The notes beneath the pieces were generated by a model that searched no databases, was not told where the DNA came from, and saw nothing but the letters and a program-made list of their open reading frames with translations. The position numbers and the translations under genes were made by a program. This document shows positions 27,801 to 36,181 of a stretch of 54,445 nucleotides of DNA, one piece after another. The stretch spans positions 1 through 54,445 of the forward strand of contig JBKECE010000236.1 of assembly GCA_047974325.1 (NCBI GenBank), read 5' to 3'. Position 1 is the stretch's first letter. Each line of letters opens with the position of its first letter. Source of the stretch: QVMP01 sp047974325. GTDB lineage: Bacteria > Bacteroidota > Bacteroidia > Bacteroidales > Dysgonomonadaceae.

Positions 27801-28982
27801 TTGGACATAAAGTCATTCGATGATCTTGAAGGAGAAATCCCAGAGAGAATAGGCAGCTTCCACAATCGTAACATACAATACATTACTGTAAAAATCAAAG
27901 ATTCGGGCATCGGTATACCGCAGGATGAATTAGAAAAAATATTCATTCCATTCTATCAGGTCGCGCAAAATGAACATGCAAGTTCCGGCACCGGGCTAGG
28001 ATTGAGTTTGAGTAAATCCATTATCGAAATGCATCATGGCATTGTGTGGGCTGAAAGCGAAAAAAATAAAGGTGCTGCTTTTACTTTTATCCTGCCGGTC
28101 GATAAAGATATTTTTGCAAAAAACGAACTCCTTGATTCGTTTGACAAAACCCCTGCTTATTCCTCAAAAATAGAAATTGCGGAGAATGCAAAAATAAAAG
28201 GCAGCGATACAAAAAAGGAAAAAACGATTCTCGTTGTAGAAGACAATCGGGATGTTAGAAATTATATCATCTCTCTTTTAGCAAATGACTATAATATGCT
28301 GGAAGCACACAACGGTGAAATTGCCATTAACATTGCAAAGCAACATCTGCCGGATCTCATCATCACCGACCTGATGATGCCCAAGATGGATGGAATGGAA
28401 ATGACACGGATATTAAAAACTGACCTCAACACGAGCCATATACCGGTGATAATGATCACAGCTCTTGCCACTCCGTCAAATGTGACCGAAGGTTATGAAA
28501 CTGGTGCAGACGACTACATCACCAAACCTTTTAATGCTGAGATATTAGTCGCCAGAGTAAAAAATATTATACAATCCAGAGATAATCTTAAAGAGATGTA
28601 CGGGAAGCGTTTCTCTCTAGAATCGCTAGGAATAGAGACTACATCCGTAGACGAACGCTTCATGCAAAAAATATATGATGTGCTGATGCAAAATATTTCC
28701 GATCCGGAATTCAATATTGATAAGTTCAGCAAAGAAGTGGGTATGAGTAAAGCCAACCTTTACAGAAAAATCAAGACAAATACCAATTTTTCGCCCAACG
28801 AATTTATAAGAAACTACCGCTTAGAAGCGGGAGCGAAAATGCTGAAGGAAACAGATATGACGGTTTCGGAAGTGTATGTTGCTGTCGGATTCAACAGTCT
28901 GCCCTATTTCTCCAATTGCTTTAAGGTTCAATATGGTATTTCACCGACCGAGTTCACATCTAAATTTCATTCACAAAAATAA
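24870..28982 (+). CDS. Hybrid two-component system regulator (HTCS) of the PUL
   Basis: This 1370-residue inner-membrane protein senses a glycan fragment in the periplasm and activates PUL transcription. Order: signal peptide (1-19), two seven-bladed propellers of Reg_prop repeats (about 25-690; repeated W-I-G-T-x-x-G-L-N), Y_Y_Y domain (about 710-783), one membrane helix (about 788-810), HisKA with H845 in FSHELRTP, HATPase (N box about 950, GTGLGLS), REC domain (about 1118-1232) with D1167 in IITDLMMPK, and a C-terminal AraC-type HTH (about 1270-1367, MSKANLYRKIK). All catalytic residues are intact. It faces the enzyme operon across 345 bp, the usual HTCS position, and its stop codon directly abuts the kinase gene downstream. 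Confidence 0.97.
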   Translation: MKNIYIALLLLIYATPSLCNDYYFSNLSLQNGLSQITVTSIYQDKQGFMWFGTRSGLNLFDGYRFKSFFFHPDDPLSISDNNIQSIEGDNNGFLWVGTTNGLNRYDPKTSTFKRFLADKGIKNTISHNSVTALFFDKEDNILWIGTSNGLNKYDLNKNIFEYIALSGYEDSPIQVIKKYNKQLYIGTPTQGLIIYNLNTKKTSFLKNTPLIKGSLSHNNVRDILMDTKGNLWVATHHEGVNLMKKGESVFQCYNEENGLTNNYVRCLKESPDGKILAGTFSGINVIDPETNKITQYNSYLPNRGNLSHYSILCIYFDRSNTLWIGTYSGGIDYHNAFGLIFRYFDPSFNQSNIIGIMGAMVETPEDLYFATEGGGILEFNKKTESFRNFVIYNNSSKSFGQNIIKSLYLDGNRILCGTNIGTIYSFDLKTQKFSLFYDLKEEKSIYHVSRNSSGDLIIGSVSQNGHIIVPKDNPVNAQNSFPVKGLNKPVAFLNIRCVLELEKNVYLIGTRHDGLYLYDKNNQTLANYRSNPNKNDPNKLPDNYISSIIKDSQGHIWIGTFGGGFCLFDRKDGTFKTFQRQDSFLNNICYIVEDNKANLWISATSGISRFDIKTGKFLNYNFSNGIKISEFSPHSGLKLHDGRIVFSGNNGFTIFDPSRLSPNPFVPPIVLENLYVNNKEIVCGAPDGILNQTLPFQKEIVLRYDQSNIAIEYSALNYIFADGNKYKYKLEGFDDGWNEVGNRRSAYYTNIPPGEYVFRVIGANNDNVWNNEGASIIIKILPPFWKTWWAYTIYVLAVIGLLIFIVRYYTEKRRLENDVKLKQLEAKAQEEFHQERSRLFTNFSHELRTPLTLIMSPLNALIENRKSFSEDETKTLQLMHSNANRLLRLVNNLMDFQKNESKTMSLKISEGDFVRFTLDMTSFFNELAISRKIKFTYVHSVEKINYWFDQSLMEKVYFNFLSNAFKNVHNNGEINVILDIKSFDDLEGEIPERIGSFHNRNIQYITVKIKDSGIGIPQDELEKIFIPFYQVAQNEHASSGTGLGLSLSKSIIEMHHGIVWAESEKNKGAAFTFILPVDKDIFAKNELLDSFDKTPAYSSKIEIAENAKIKGSDTKKEKTILVVEDNRDVRNYIISLLANDYNMLEAHNGEIAINIAKQHLPDLIITDLMMPKMDGMEMTRILKTDLNTSHIPVIMITALATPSNVTEGYETGADDYITKPFNAEILVARVKNIIQSRDNLKEMYGKRFSLESLGIETTSVDERFMQKIYDVLMQNISDPEFNIDKFSKEVGMSKANLYRKIKTNTNFSPNEFIRNYRLEAGAKMLKETDMTVSEVYVAVGFNSLPYFSNCFKVQYGISPTEFTSKFHSQK

Positions 28983-29729
28983 ATGACAACAACGATCATC
29001 CTCATATTGGTAATTGCAGGACTGGTTTTCATAATTGTATATCAGCAAATGCGCATGCGAAAACTCGAAAACCAGGGCAAATATATTGATAATAAATCAG
29101 CCGGAAATGGTTATACGAATGGAAGCAATCTCGATTTAGAAACAATTCAGACAGTTTTGAATCCGCATCTTTTCAAAAACATATTGAATTCTGTTCAATC
29201 ACACGCCTTCCAAACATATTTTGCATTGGACAAATTGGCAAATATTCTCAACTACATTTTGTACGAAAGCAAAAACAGGTATGTGACACCAAAGGAAGAA
29301 ATTGATTTTGCTAAGGATCTAATTGAAGTGAACAAGATTAAACTGAGTCCGTTGTTTGAATTGACTGTGAAAACAAAAATAGATGAAACATCTTCTCTAT
29401 ATTCACAAAAGATATTGGCTCCTCTCATCACAATCGATTTAATCGAAAATGCTTTCAGACATGCCGATCTGCAAAGTAAAGATGCCTACATCTCCATCGT
29501 ATTCAGTTTTAAAGACAATATATTCAGTCTGACCGTGTCCAACAAAATATCTCCGAAAGCCAATCTGAAAAAAGAGAAAAGTGGTATTGGTAATGCCTCG
29601 ATAGAACAACGCCTCGATATATTATACAAAAACTGCTACAAACTGGAACGAATAATTGATGATGATGTTTTTATTGCACAATTAAAAATTAATCTGAATG
29701 AATACAAAGATAAGATGCTTGATTCTTGA
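28983..29729 (+). CDS. LytS-type sensor histidine kinase without sensor domain
   Basis: This 248-residue protein has one N-terminal membrane helix (about 3-21) and then a His_kinase domain: phosphoacceptor H62 in VLNPHLFKNILNS, N box LIENAFRHA, and a G box SGIGNASIEQRLDILY. The usual motif is NPHFLFN; here it is NPHLFKN, a slight departure. No extracellular or periplasmic sensory domain is present. The ATG follows the HTCS stop with no spacer (TAAATG), and its 3' end overlaps the response-regulator gene by 32 bp, so all three are very probably translated from one mRNA. It is likely to phosphorylate the adjacent LytTR regulator; the stimulus is unknown. Confidence 0.88.
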   Translation: MTTTIILILVIAGLVFIIVYQQMRMRKLENQGKYIDNKSAGNGYTNGSNLDLETIQTVLNPHLFKNILNSVQSHAFQTYFALDKLANILNYILYESKNRYVTPKEEIDFAKDLIEVNKIKLSPLFELTVKTKIDETSSLYSQKILAPLITIDLIENAFRHADLQSKDAYISIVFSFKDNIFSLTVSNKISPKANLKKEKSGIGNASIEQRLDILYKNCYKLERIIDDDVFIAQLKINLNEYKDKMLDS

Positions 29730-30420
29730 CGATGAATTGCCAGGACTTGCCTACTTAAAAATATTGTGTGAGCAGTTGCCCGAAATAGAAGTAGTAAAGG
29801 CATTCAATGATCCCCAAACCTTTCTGGACGAGATTTCTCAGATTGAATTTGATCTCTGCATTCTCGACATAGAAATGAACGGAATGAGCGGTCTACAGAT
29901 TGCCAACATATTAAAAGATAAAGCAATTGTTTTTGTCACCGCATACAAGGAATATGCAGTTGAAGCTTTTAATTTGAATGCGGTTGATTATGTCTGCAAA
30001 CCAATCCAACGGGAAAGGCTTAAACAAGCTATTGACAAAGTTATTGACCGATTGAACAACTCCAATGAGAAAAAGGGATTTGCACAACTCAACAGTGAAA
30101 AAGGAAAAGTGCTGTTATTTTTCGACAAAATAAACTATATTACAGTATCGGATTCCGACAGCCGGGACAAGGTTGTTTATCAAACAGACGGCAAAACATT
30201 TATTCTCAAAAATATTTCTCTTAGCAAACTTCTTGATATTTTACCCTCCTCCATGTTTTGCCGCATAAATAAACAGGAAATCATCGCTCTGAAAATAATC
30301 CAATATTTTTCTCACGATCAAATAATATCAACTCTCAGTTCATCAGGAAACGCCATTCAATTCACACTTTCCGAAACTTACCGCCTCGATTTTCTGAAGA
30401 AAGTTTCCTCCCTAAGCTAA
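29698..30420 (+). CDS. LytTR-family response regulator
   Basis: This 240-residue cytoplasmic protein has a receiver domain (about 5-120) with acidic pair D11/D12, phosphoacceptor D57 in LCILDIEMNG, the T/Y switch in IVFVTAYKEYAVEAF and K in VCKPI, and a C-terminal LytTR DNA-binding domain (about 135-236, KVLLFFDKINYITVSD and ISLSKLLDIL). The start at 29698 is required because the REC core begins at residue 6, so the 32-bp overlap with the kinase is real. It is the natural partner of the upstream LytS-type kinase. Targets are unknown; the PUL promoters or the antiporter downstream are candidates. Confidence 0.92.
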   Translation: MNTKIRCLILDDELPGLAYLKILCEQLPEIEVVKAFNDPQTFLDEISQIEFDLCILDIEMNGMSGLQIANILKDKAIVFVTAYKEYAVEAFNLNAVDYVCKPIQRERLKQAIDKVIDRLNNSNEKKGFAQLNSEKGKVLLFFDKINYITVSDSDSRDKVVYQTDGKTFILKNISLSKLLDILPSSMFCRINKQEIIALKIIQYFSHDQIISTLSSSGNAIQFTLSETYRLDFLKKVSSLS

Positions 30421-30501
30421 ACTTATTACATTATTTTCCAACTTCATTACAATTTTTTAGCACATCAATACTTCTACTGGCAAAAGAATGTACTAAATGC
30501 A

Positions 30502-30509
30502 TAATTTTG
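30502..30509 (+). promoter_or_regulatory. Bacteroidota -7 promoter box for the antiporter
   Basis: TAATTTTG is an exact TAnnTTTG match 45 bp upstream of the antiporter ATG, inside the 134-bp gap after the LytTR gene. It suggests that the antiporter has its own promoter. Confidence 0.5.
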
Positions 30510-30554
30510 TGTCTAGTTCTAACATGGTAGATGACCAATAAATAAAATCGTAAT

Positions 30555-32828
30555 ATGAAAAGATTCAGAAATATATTCTTTTATGTACTCATTATCGGAA
30601 GTTTCTCTGCTTTGATCTATGGAATCATATCTAAAGGAACCGAACTGGAAGTAGGCAGAGGAATCATATCTAAAATAAGTGAAAACTCTCCGGGCAAGGA
30701 GTTTTTAAATTCATTGACCGACAATTTACATCATTCAACAGGCTTACTCCTTCTGCAAATAATAGTAATTATTATTGCTGCCCGTTTTTTCGGCTGGATA
30801 TTTAAAAAAATGGGACAGCCCAGCGTTATAGGAGAGATTCTGGCAGGGATAATTCTGGGACCATCTCTCCTTGGTTTATACTTTCCCGAAGTTTCCGGTT
30901 TTCTTTTTCCGGTCCAATCGCTGGGCAATCTCCAGATATTAAGTCAGATCGGATTAATCTTGTTCATGTTTGTCATTGGCATGGAACTGAATCTGAAAGC
31001 ACTTCAGAGCAAAGCTCATGATGCCATCGTGATAAGCCATGCAAGCATCATTATTCCTTTTTCGTTAGGTGTAGGATTAGCTTATTTCATCTATCAGGCG
31101 CATGCTCCCGAACATATCGAGTTTTCATCATTCGCATTGTTTATTGGTATTTCACTCAGCATAACAGCTTTTCCGGTTTTGGCACGTATCATTCAGGAAC
31201 GAGGCATTCACAAGACTAAACTGGGTGCAGTCATCATCACCTGCGCAGCCGCGGATGACATAACAGCATGGTGTCTATTGGCCGTAGTGATAGCAATCGT
31301 GAAAGCCGGAGCTGTATTAAGTTCCCTATACACCGTAGCATTTGCCATTGTCTATGTGTTCTTTATGATCAAGATGGTGCGTCCTTTCCTGAAAAGAATA
31401 GGAGAATTGTATCAATCCGAAAAGCAATTGAATCAATCTGTTGTAGCCTTATTTTTTGTCGTATTGTTACTTTCTTCCTTTGTGACCGAAACAATTGGTA
31501 TCCATGCACTTTTTGGCGCTTTCATGGCCGGAGCCATCATGCCGGATAATATAAATTTCCGAAAAATATTCATCGGAAAAATTGAAGATGTTGCCTTAGT
31601 CCTATTTCTTCCTATATTCTTCGTTATCAGCGGATTGAGAACGGAGATAGGACTCATAAATGATCCCGGACTATGGGAAATCACAGGAATTATTATTCTT
31701 TTGGCCATTATAGGTAAATTTGTGGGGAGTGCCCTTGCTGCAAAATTCGTAGGTCAGAATTGGCGCGACAGCCTTACCATAGGAGCACTAATGAATACGC
31801 GTGGACTTATGGAACTCGTTGCCCTGAACATCGGTTACGAATTGGGGGTGCTGAAAGCTGAAATATTTGCGATGATGGTCATCATGGCATTGGTAACAAC
31901 ATTTATGGCAGGACCAATACTCAAATTAATAAACAAAATCTTCAAAGATAACGATAAGAAAGAGGCTGAAAAGATCTCTAATATTGTAAAATATAAACTA
32001 TTGATGTTTTTCCGAAATCCCGAAAAAGGTATTGCTCTTGTAAAACTAGCAGATAGTTTATCAAAAAAAGTGGATGACAATACTTCCCTGACAGCAGTCT
32101 ATATGATATCTTCCAAGGGACTTCATCAGATAGATGCCGACACTTATGAGAAAGAAAGCTTTGTTCCCATTGTCACTAAAGCGCATTCTCTGAATCGCGA
32201 AATAATATCATTTTTCAAAATCTCTAATGACGTAAGCACAGATCTGTCCGACATTGCCAATAGAGGAGAATATGATTTATTATTGATGAATCTGGAAGAG
32301 TCCATATTTGAAGGTAGTTTATTAGGACGTGTGCTAGGTTTTACAACACAAATCATCAATCCTGAGAAACTTATCAACACGGTAATCGGTAAAGAAAGGC
32401 TTATTGAGAACTCGCTCATAGACAATAATACCCGTCTCATATTGGCAAAAACAAAAATACCCGTAGGAATATTAATTGACAAAAACTTCAAAAATCCGGA
32501 CAATATATTCATTCCTATTTTCAGTGAGAAAGATGAATTTCTCATCATCTATGCACAGAAATTCATACACAACATAGGCTCGCAAGTTTCAATTCTGGAT
32601 TTATCAGACAAAAGCAATCATTCCATAAAGGAACGCATCCGGCTAATAGAACACAATGCACCCAATCACATAAGGTCTATAAGTGAGGAATACGCAAAAG
32701 AAGATTTTCTGACTCAACAAGATCTCATAATTATAAGTCTGGACAGTCTTGAAAAATTTATTTCACTGAAAAAAGAATGGATAGACAACACCACATCCAT
32801 ACTCATTTGCTCTACGGGCAAAATATGA
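30555..32828 (+). CDS. Kef-type (CPA2) cation:proton antiporter
   Basis: This 757-residue inner-membrane protein exchanges Na+ or K+ for protons. It has an extra N-terminal helix (about 7-25), then a 12-helix exchanger (about 62-470) opening LQIIVIIIAARFFG and PSVIGEILAGIILGPSLLG. The ion-binding pair D234/D235 lies in CAAADDITAW; a double Asp suggests electrogenic exchange as in NapA. The C-terminal 280 residues are soluble and lack a clear TrkA-N nucleotide motif; they may be a UspA-like regulatory domain. The gene is convergent with the FKBP gene and shares a terminator hairpin at 32859-32913. It is probably not a PUL component. Confidence 0.92.
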   Translation: MKRFRNIFFYVLIIGSFSALIYGIISKGTELEVGRGIISKISENSPGKEFLNSLTDNLHHSTGLLLLQIIVIIIAARFFGWIFKKMGQPSVIGEILAGIILGPSLLGLYFPEVSGFLFPVQSLGNLQILSQIGLILFMFVIGMELNLKALQSKAHDAIVISHASIIIPFSLGVGLAYFIYQAHAPEHIEFSSFALFIGISLSITAFPVLARIIQERGIHKTKLGAVIITCAAADDITAWCLLAVVIAIVKAGAVLSSLYTVAFAIVYVFFMIKMVRPFLKRIGELYQSEKQLNQSVVALFFVVLLLSSFVTETIGIHALFGAFMAGAIMPDNINFRKIFIGKIEDVALVLFLPIFFVISGLRTEIGLINDPGLWEITGIIILLAIIGKFVGSALAAKFVGQNWRDSLTIGALMNTRGLMELVALNIGYELGVLKAEIFAMMVIMALVTTFMAGPILKLINKIFKDNDKKEAEKISNIVKYKLLMFFRNPEKGIALVKLADSLSKKVDDNTSLTAVYMISSKGLHQIDADTYEKESFVPIVTKAHSLNREIISFFKISNDVSTDLSDIANRGEYDLLLMNLEESIFEGSLLGRVLGFTTQIINPEKLINTVIGKERLIENSLIDNNTRLILAKTKIPVGILIDKNFKNPDNIFIPIFSEKDEFLIIYAQKFIHNIGSQVSILDLSDKSNHSIKERIRLIEHNAPNHIRSISEEYAKEDFLTQQDLIIISLDSLEKFISLKKEWIDNTTSILICSTGKI

Positions 32829-32858
32829 TTCATCGTAAGACTCCGTTGAAATCTAAAA

Positions 32859-32913
32859 AAAGAAGTTGCTCTCTATTGACTGCTTTGACAATCAAACAAA
32901 GAACAACTTCTTT
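32859..32913. terminator. Convergent-gene hairpin terminator
   Basis: AAAGAAGTTG and CAACTTCTTT (32859-32868, 32904-32913) form a perfect 10-bp stem with a 35-base loop. On the minus strand it is followed by a T-tract (complement of the A-run 32855-32861), so it best serves the FKBP gene; on the plus strand the tail is weaker. Confidence 0.6.
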
Positions 32914-32948
32914 CTATAAATTAATAATTTTCCTGAGTAATAAAAAAA

Positions 32949-33902
32949 TTATTTACTGTCGGCTTTTTCTATTTCGAGCAATTCTATTTCAAATATAAGT
33001 GTAGAGAATGGTTTAATCTTACCTGCATCACGCGAACCATAACCTAATTCGTAAGGAATATAAGCGATCCATTTAGAGCCAACCGGCATCAATTGCATCA
33101 CCTCTGTCCATCCCTTGATCACTTCACTTAAACCCAAAGTGATAGGTTCACCTCTATCCACACTGCTATCGAAAACTGTTCCGTCAATCAATGTTCCATG
33201 ATAATGTACTTTCACACGATCCGAGGCTACTGGTTTTGGACCGGTTCCTTCTGTTATGATTTTGTATTGCAAGCCATCAGGCAGAGTAACCACACCTTCT
33301 TTTGTTTTGTTTTCTTCCAGAAATTTCTGACCAGCAGCAATATTATCGGCATATTTCACTTGCAACTCTTGGTCTTCTTTGGCTTTATTCTTTTCCTGCA
33401 TGCTCATGTATTGTTTTTGAACAATATCATTAGGATTTTCAACCAACAGAGGTTGTTTCCTCAATGCAGTTTCAAATCCGGAAATGAATGCAGGCATATT
33501 GATTTTGTCGTTAGCATCTCCGGTTATCTGGCCAAAATTGTTTGACATCTGAGACAATTGTGCTCCCAATCCAATACCTTTATTATAAGCATCCTGACCG
33601 GTTTTTGGAACAAGCGATTCTTTTACTCCTTGTATAAAAAGCTCTATATTTTTTTTATTCACAACATCTGTTGCCGAATCAGAAACAACTCCTATTTGTT
33701 TCAGATAGCTATCCAAACCTTGTTCAACCAAGCCTGCTCCATAAGCATACGAGAGTGTATCTTTTTCAGTTTTGAGTGACGGTTTAGCCGCAGGCACACT
33801 AACTTTTGGTGCTACTTTCTTGGCTGTAGCGGCTTTTTGAGCTTGCATCGAGAATGTGCTGATCACAGCAAGCATAAAAATGGATGATACAATTTTTTTC
33901 AT
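32949..33902 (-). CDS. Periplasmic FKBP-type peptidyl-prolyl cis-trans isomerase
   Basis: This folding catalyst has about 317 residues from the chosen ATG at 33902 (MKKIVSSIF), which begins a signal peptide ending in MQA. The longer start at 33947 would overlap its own -7 box at 33945-33952, so it is unlikely. A linker rich in Ala/Lys/Pro precedes an FKBP_N dimerisation domain (about 40-180: KDTLSYAYGAGL, YNKGIGLGAQL) and the FKBP_C catalytic domain (about 210-312: DGLQYKIITEGTGPKPVASD, VHYHGTLIDGTVFDSS, PYELGYGS). This is the Mip/FkpA-like arrangement: a V-shaped dimeric periplasmic chaperone and isomerase. It stands alone. Confidence 0.93.
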   Translation of the reverse strand: MKKIVSSIFMLAVISTFSMQAQKAATAKKVAPKVSVPAAKPSLKTEKDTLSYAYGAGLVEQGLDSYLKQIGVVSDSATDVVNKKNIELFIQGVKESLVPKTGQDAYNKGIGLGAQLSQMSNNFGQITGDANDKINMPAFISGFETALRKQPLLVENPNDIVQKQYMSMQEKNKAKEDQELQVKYADNIAAGQKFLEENKTKEGVVTLPDGLQYKIITEGTGPKPVASDRVKVHYHGTLIDGTVFDSSVDRGEPITLGLSEVIKGWTEVMQLMPVGSKWIAYIPYELGYGSRDAGKIKPFSTLIFEIELLEIEKADSK

Positions 33903-33944
33903 TTGATTTATTATTGTTAAATTATTGTTGTTCAGTTCGGGAAA

Positions 33945-33952
33945 CAAAGATA
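33945..33952 (-). promoter_or_regulatory. Bacteroidota -7 promoter box for FKBP isomerase
   Basis: The minus strand reads TATCTTTG, an exact TAnnTTTG match, 42 bp upstream of the ATG at 33902. It supports that start over 33947. Confidence 0.55.
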
Positions 33953-34034
33953 AAATATTTATTTAACAATTAGTGATGAGGGTTCACGAATAAAGATTAT
34001 TTAAACCTTATCTTCTTTTCCCTATAATAATAAA

Positions 34035-34075
34035 AAACCGGAGAACTCACCATTCAATGGTATGCTCTCCGGTTT
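34035..34075 (-). terminator. Intrinsic terminator of the nucleoside phosphorylase gene
   Basis: ACCGGAGA and TCTCCGGT (34037-34044, 34066-34073) pair, with a further inner pair ACCATT/AATGGT, and are followed on the minus strand by TTTTTATTATT. It lies about 22 bp after the gene's stop. Confidence 0.8.
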
Positions 34076-34096
34076 CTAATTTTTTTATTGGAGATT

Positions 34097-34969
34097 TTAG
34101 ATACGGTCTAATACCGTTTTTATCAAATCTTCAACCGAGCCTTTGTAGTTAGAATTTGATTCTCCTGCCAGACGGTTAGCAATAATGGCACAAACGGTCA
34201 TCGCTTTGTGTCCCATCAGTCTACCAAGTCCGGCAAGTGGTGCGCTTTCCATTTCATAATTGGTAATCATATCTTCTCCAAATTTGAAAGTCTCAATCTT
34301 ACTATTCAAATCAGGATTGGCCAATGGCATACGCACATATCGGCCTTGCGGGCCATAGAAACCTATTGCCGAAATTGTTACACCCTTTATCATATCTTTG
34401 CCAACCCGTTCAACTAATTCTTCGTCAGCTTTCACAACATATGGAGAGCAATGCAATGGCGACCAGTTTACGTGCTTCTTGAAAGCATCTTCAAAATCAA
34501 GTAAAGCCACAGAATTGCGATTTTCATAGTAATTGAGCACACCGTCAAAACCTATTGACTTAGCAGAAACCACATATGACCCTATCGGACAATGGGGTTG
34601 TAATCCACCTGAAGTACCCACCCGAACCAACGTCAGTTGTTTAAAATCCCGTTTTACTTCGCGTGTTTTGAAGTCTACATTGGCTAAAGCATCAAGCTCT
34701 GTGAGAACAATGTCTATATTGTCAGGTCCAATACCGTGCGATATTGCCGTAATTCGTTTTCCTTTATACATGCCGGTAACAGTCTTGAATTCACGACTTT
34801 GCACCTCGCATTCAATGCTATCAAAAAAAGAAGCTGTCAACCCCACTCTATCAGGATCGCCCATCATAATAATTCTATCAGAAAGCTGGTCAGGTCTGAT
34901 ATGTAAATGAAAAACACTGCCATCGCTATTAATAATTAATTCTGAATCTGGTATAACTCTCATGATCAT
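34097..34969 (-). CDS. Nucleoside phosphorylase (uridine phosphorylase-like)
   Basis: This 290-residue cytoplasmic enzyme of the PNP/UDP phosphorylase family splits a nucleoside with phosphate to give base and ribose-1-phosphate in nucleoside salvage. Visible motifs are the phosphate-binding IIMMGDPDRVG (33-43), ISHGIGPDNIDIVLTEL, LVRVGTSGGL, and the ribose/base-binding YEMESAPLAGLG near the C-terminus. The layout (about 290 aa, MGDPDR and EMES) fits Bacteroidota uridine phosphorylases better than hexameric PNPs, but base preference is not proven. An ATG at 34963 is an alternative start. It has its own -7 box and terminator. Confidence 0.88.
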   Translation of the reverse strand: MIMRVIPDSELIINSDGSVFHLHIRPDQLSDRIIMMGDPDRVGLTASFFDSIECEVQSREFKTVTGMYKGKRITAISHGIGPDNIDIVLTELDALANVDFKTREVKRDFKQLTLVRVGTSGGLQPHCPIGSYVVSAKSIGFDGVLNYYENRNSVALLDFEDAFKKHVNWSPLHCSPYVVKADEELVERVGKDMIKGVTISAIGFYGPQGRYVRMPLANPDLNSKIETFKFGEDMITNYEMESAPLAGLGRLMGHKAMTVCAIIANRLAGESNSNYKGSVEDLIKTVLDRI

Positions 34970-34989
34970 TTTGTTTAAAGGTTTGTATA

Positions 34990-34997
34990 CAAATCTA
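34990..34997 (-). promoter_or_regulatory. Bacteroidota -7 promoter box for nucleoside phosphorylase
   Basis: The minus strand reads TAGATTTG, an exact TAnnTTTG match, 21 bp upstream of the ATG at 34969. Confidence 0.5.
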
Positions 34998-35035
34998 CAT
35001 AAAAAGCTGGCTTATGCACCTGCTTAAGGGAAATA

Positions 35036-35050
35036 AAAGCCTAAGGCTTT
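35036..35050 (-). terminator. Short hairpin after the glycan cluster
   Basis: AAAGCC/GGCTTT (35036-35041, 35045-35050) with a 3-base loop lies 65 bp after the stop of the GT2 gene. It lacks a good T-tract on the minus strand, so the terminator role is weak. Confidence 0.3.
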
Positions 35051-35114
35051 ATAGATATTTAACGTGTAGGTATGTCCGACACTCACAATTATCATTTATT
35101 CAGTTTCCGAGAGA

Positions 35115-36155
35115 CTACCTGTTTTTCCACAGCAACAAAGTCTGGAATGCAGTGAGCAGAAATGGTAGTCTGTTTTTAACGCAGAAATACAAAATGTAAC
35201 TTTTGAGTCCCATCTTTTCTCTCTGCAAACCCTGCACCGATTCCCGCACATGGTGATTGTTTATGATCGATTTTACAATATTGAACCTGAGAGAAAAACT
35301 CTCATTATTGACGGAAAAGAATACATTGTCAATACTGGTTATTGCCCTGAGCACATAGTCTGATTTAATTCTGGAATCCGCATCCCTTATTTGATCAGGA
35401 GACAATACCTTATTATATTCATTCCTCAACTTGTCCAGATACAAAAGTTCTTGTCCCCATCTGGCTGAATCATATCTGTTCGACAAAGAGTTGTCACTGA
35501 CAGAATAGTGATATAAGGCATCATCGATGAATAAAACATCCCGAGCATGAAGCATCGCAGTGATACAAAACAAACGATCTTCGCATCGGTGCAATTGTTT
35601 ATCAAACCGAATTTGATGCCGTTCAATAACATCTCTTCTAAAAACATAGATCCACGGAACACCCATATAAAAAGGCCCACCATATTTTTCCGATCCGATC
35701 ATGGGCAGCATAACCTTATCCACCATCTCACTATCACTATACATTCCGTTTAGCGATGTAGCATTGAGCACCGAACCTGAATCGCTACGGCAAGCATTGA
35801 ATCTTATTATATCCGGTTTGTATTGATGCACAAAATCGGACAAAATCCGATACATATCCGGTTCTATCCAATCGTCCGGATCAACAAAACTTATATAGTT
35901 GCCGGAAGCCTCTCTCAAGCCCGAATTACGGGCTTCGGACACTCCGGCATTTTGTCTATGGACAACTTTAAAACGGGTATCCTTTGTTGCATAAAGGTCA
36001 CAAATGCGAGGTGACGAATCAGCGGAACCATCATCAACAAGAATAAACTCCAGATCGGTTTCCGGTTGCATGAGCAACGAATCCAAACAACGTGGAAGCA
36101 GTTTTTCCATATTGAAAACGGGAACAATAACCGAAAATAAAGGATGATCCATCAA
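35115..36155 (-). CDS. Family 2 glycosyltransferase
   Basis: This 346-residue cytoplasmic or membrane-associated inverting transferase adds a sugar to a surface glycan. The GT-A nucleotide-sugar fold is plain: FSVIVPVFNMEKLLPRCLDSL (7-27), FILVDDGSADSSPRICD, AGVSEARNSGL, and the DxD-type metal site in FVDPDDW. The C-terminal third (residues 230-346) is helical and basic, as in capsule and LPS GT2 enzymes. Donor and acceptor are unknown. It is last in a five-gene cluster, 26 bp after the cytidylyltransferase, which hints that the cluster builds a glycan using a CMP-activated sugar. Confidence 0.9.
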   Translation of the reverse strand: MMDHPLFSVIVPVFNMEKLLPRCLDSLLMQPETDLEFILVDDGSADSSPRICDLYATKDTRFKVVHRQNAGVSEARNSGLREASGNYISFVDPDDWIEPDMYRILSDFVHQYKPDIIRFNACRSDSGSVLNATSLNGMYSDSEMVDKVMLPMIGSEKYGGPFYMGVPWIYVFRRDVIERHQIRFDKQLHRCEDRLFCITAMLHARDVLFIDDALYHYSVSDNSLSNRYDSARWGQELLYLDKLRNEYNKVLSPDQIRDADSRIKSDYVLRAITSIDNVFFSVNNESFSLRFNIVKSIINNHHVRESVQGLQREKMGLKSYILYFCVKNRLPFLLTAFQTLLLWKNR

Positions 36156-36181
36156 ACAGTCTTATTTTTACGTCAAATCTG

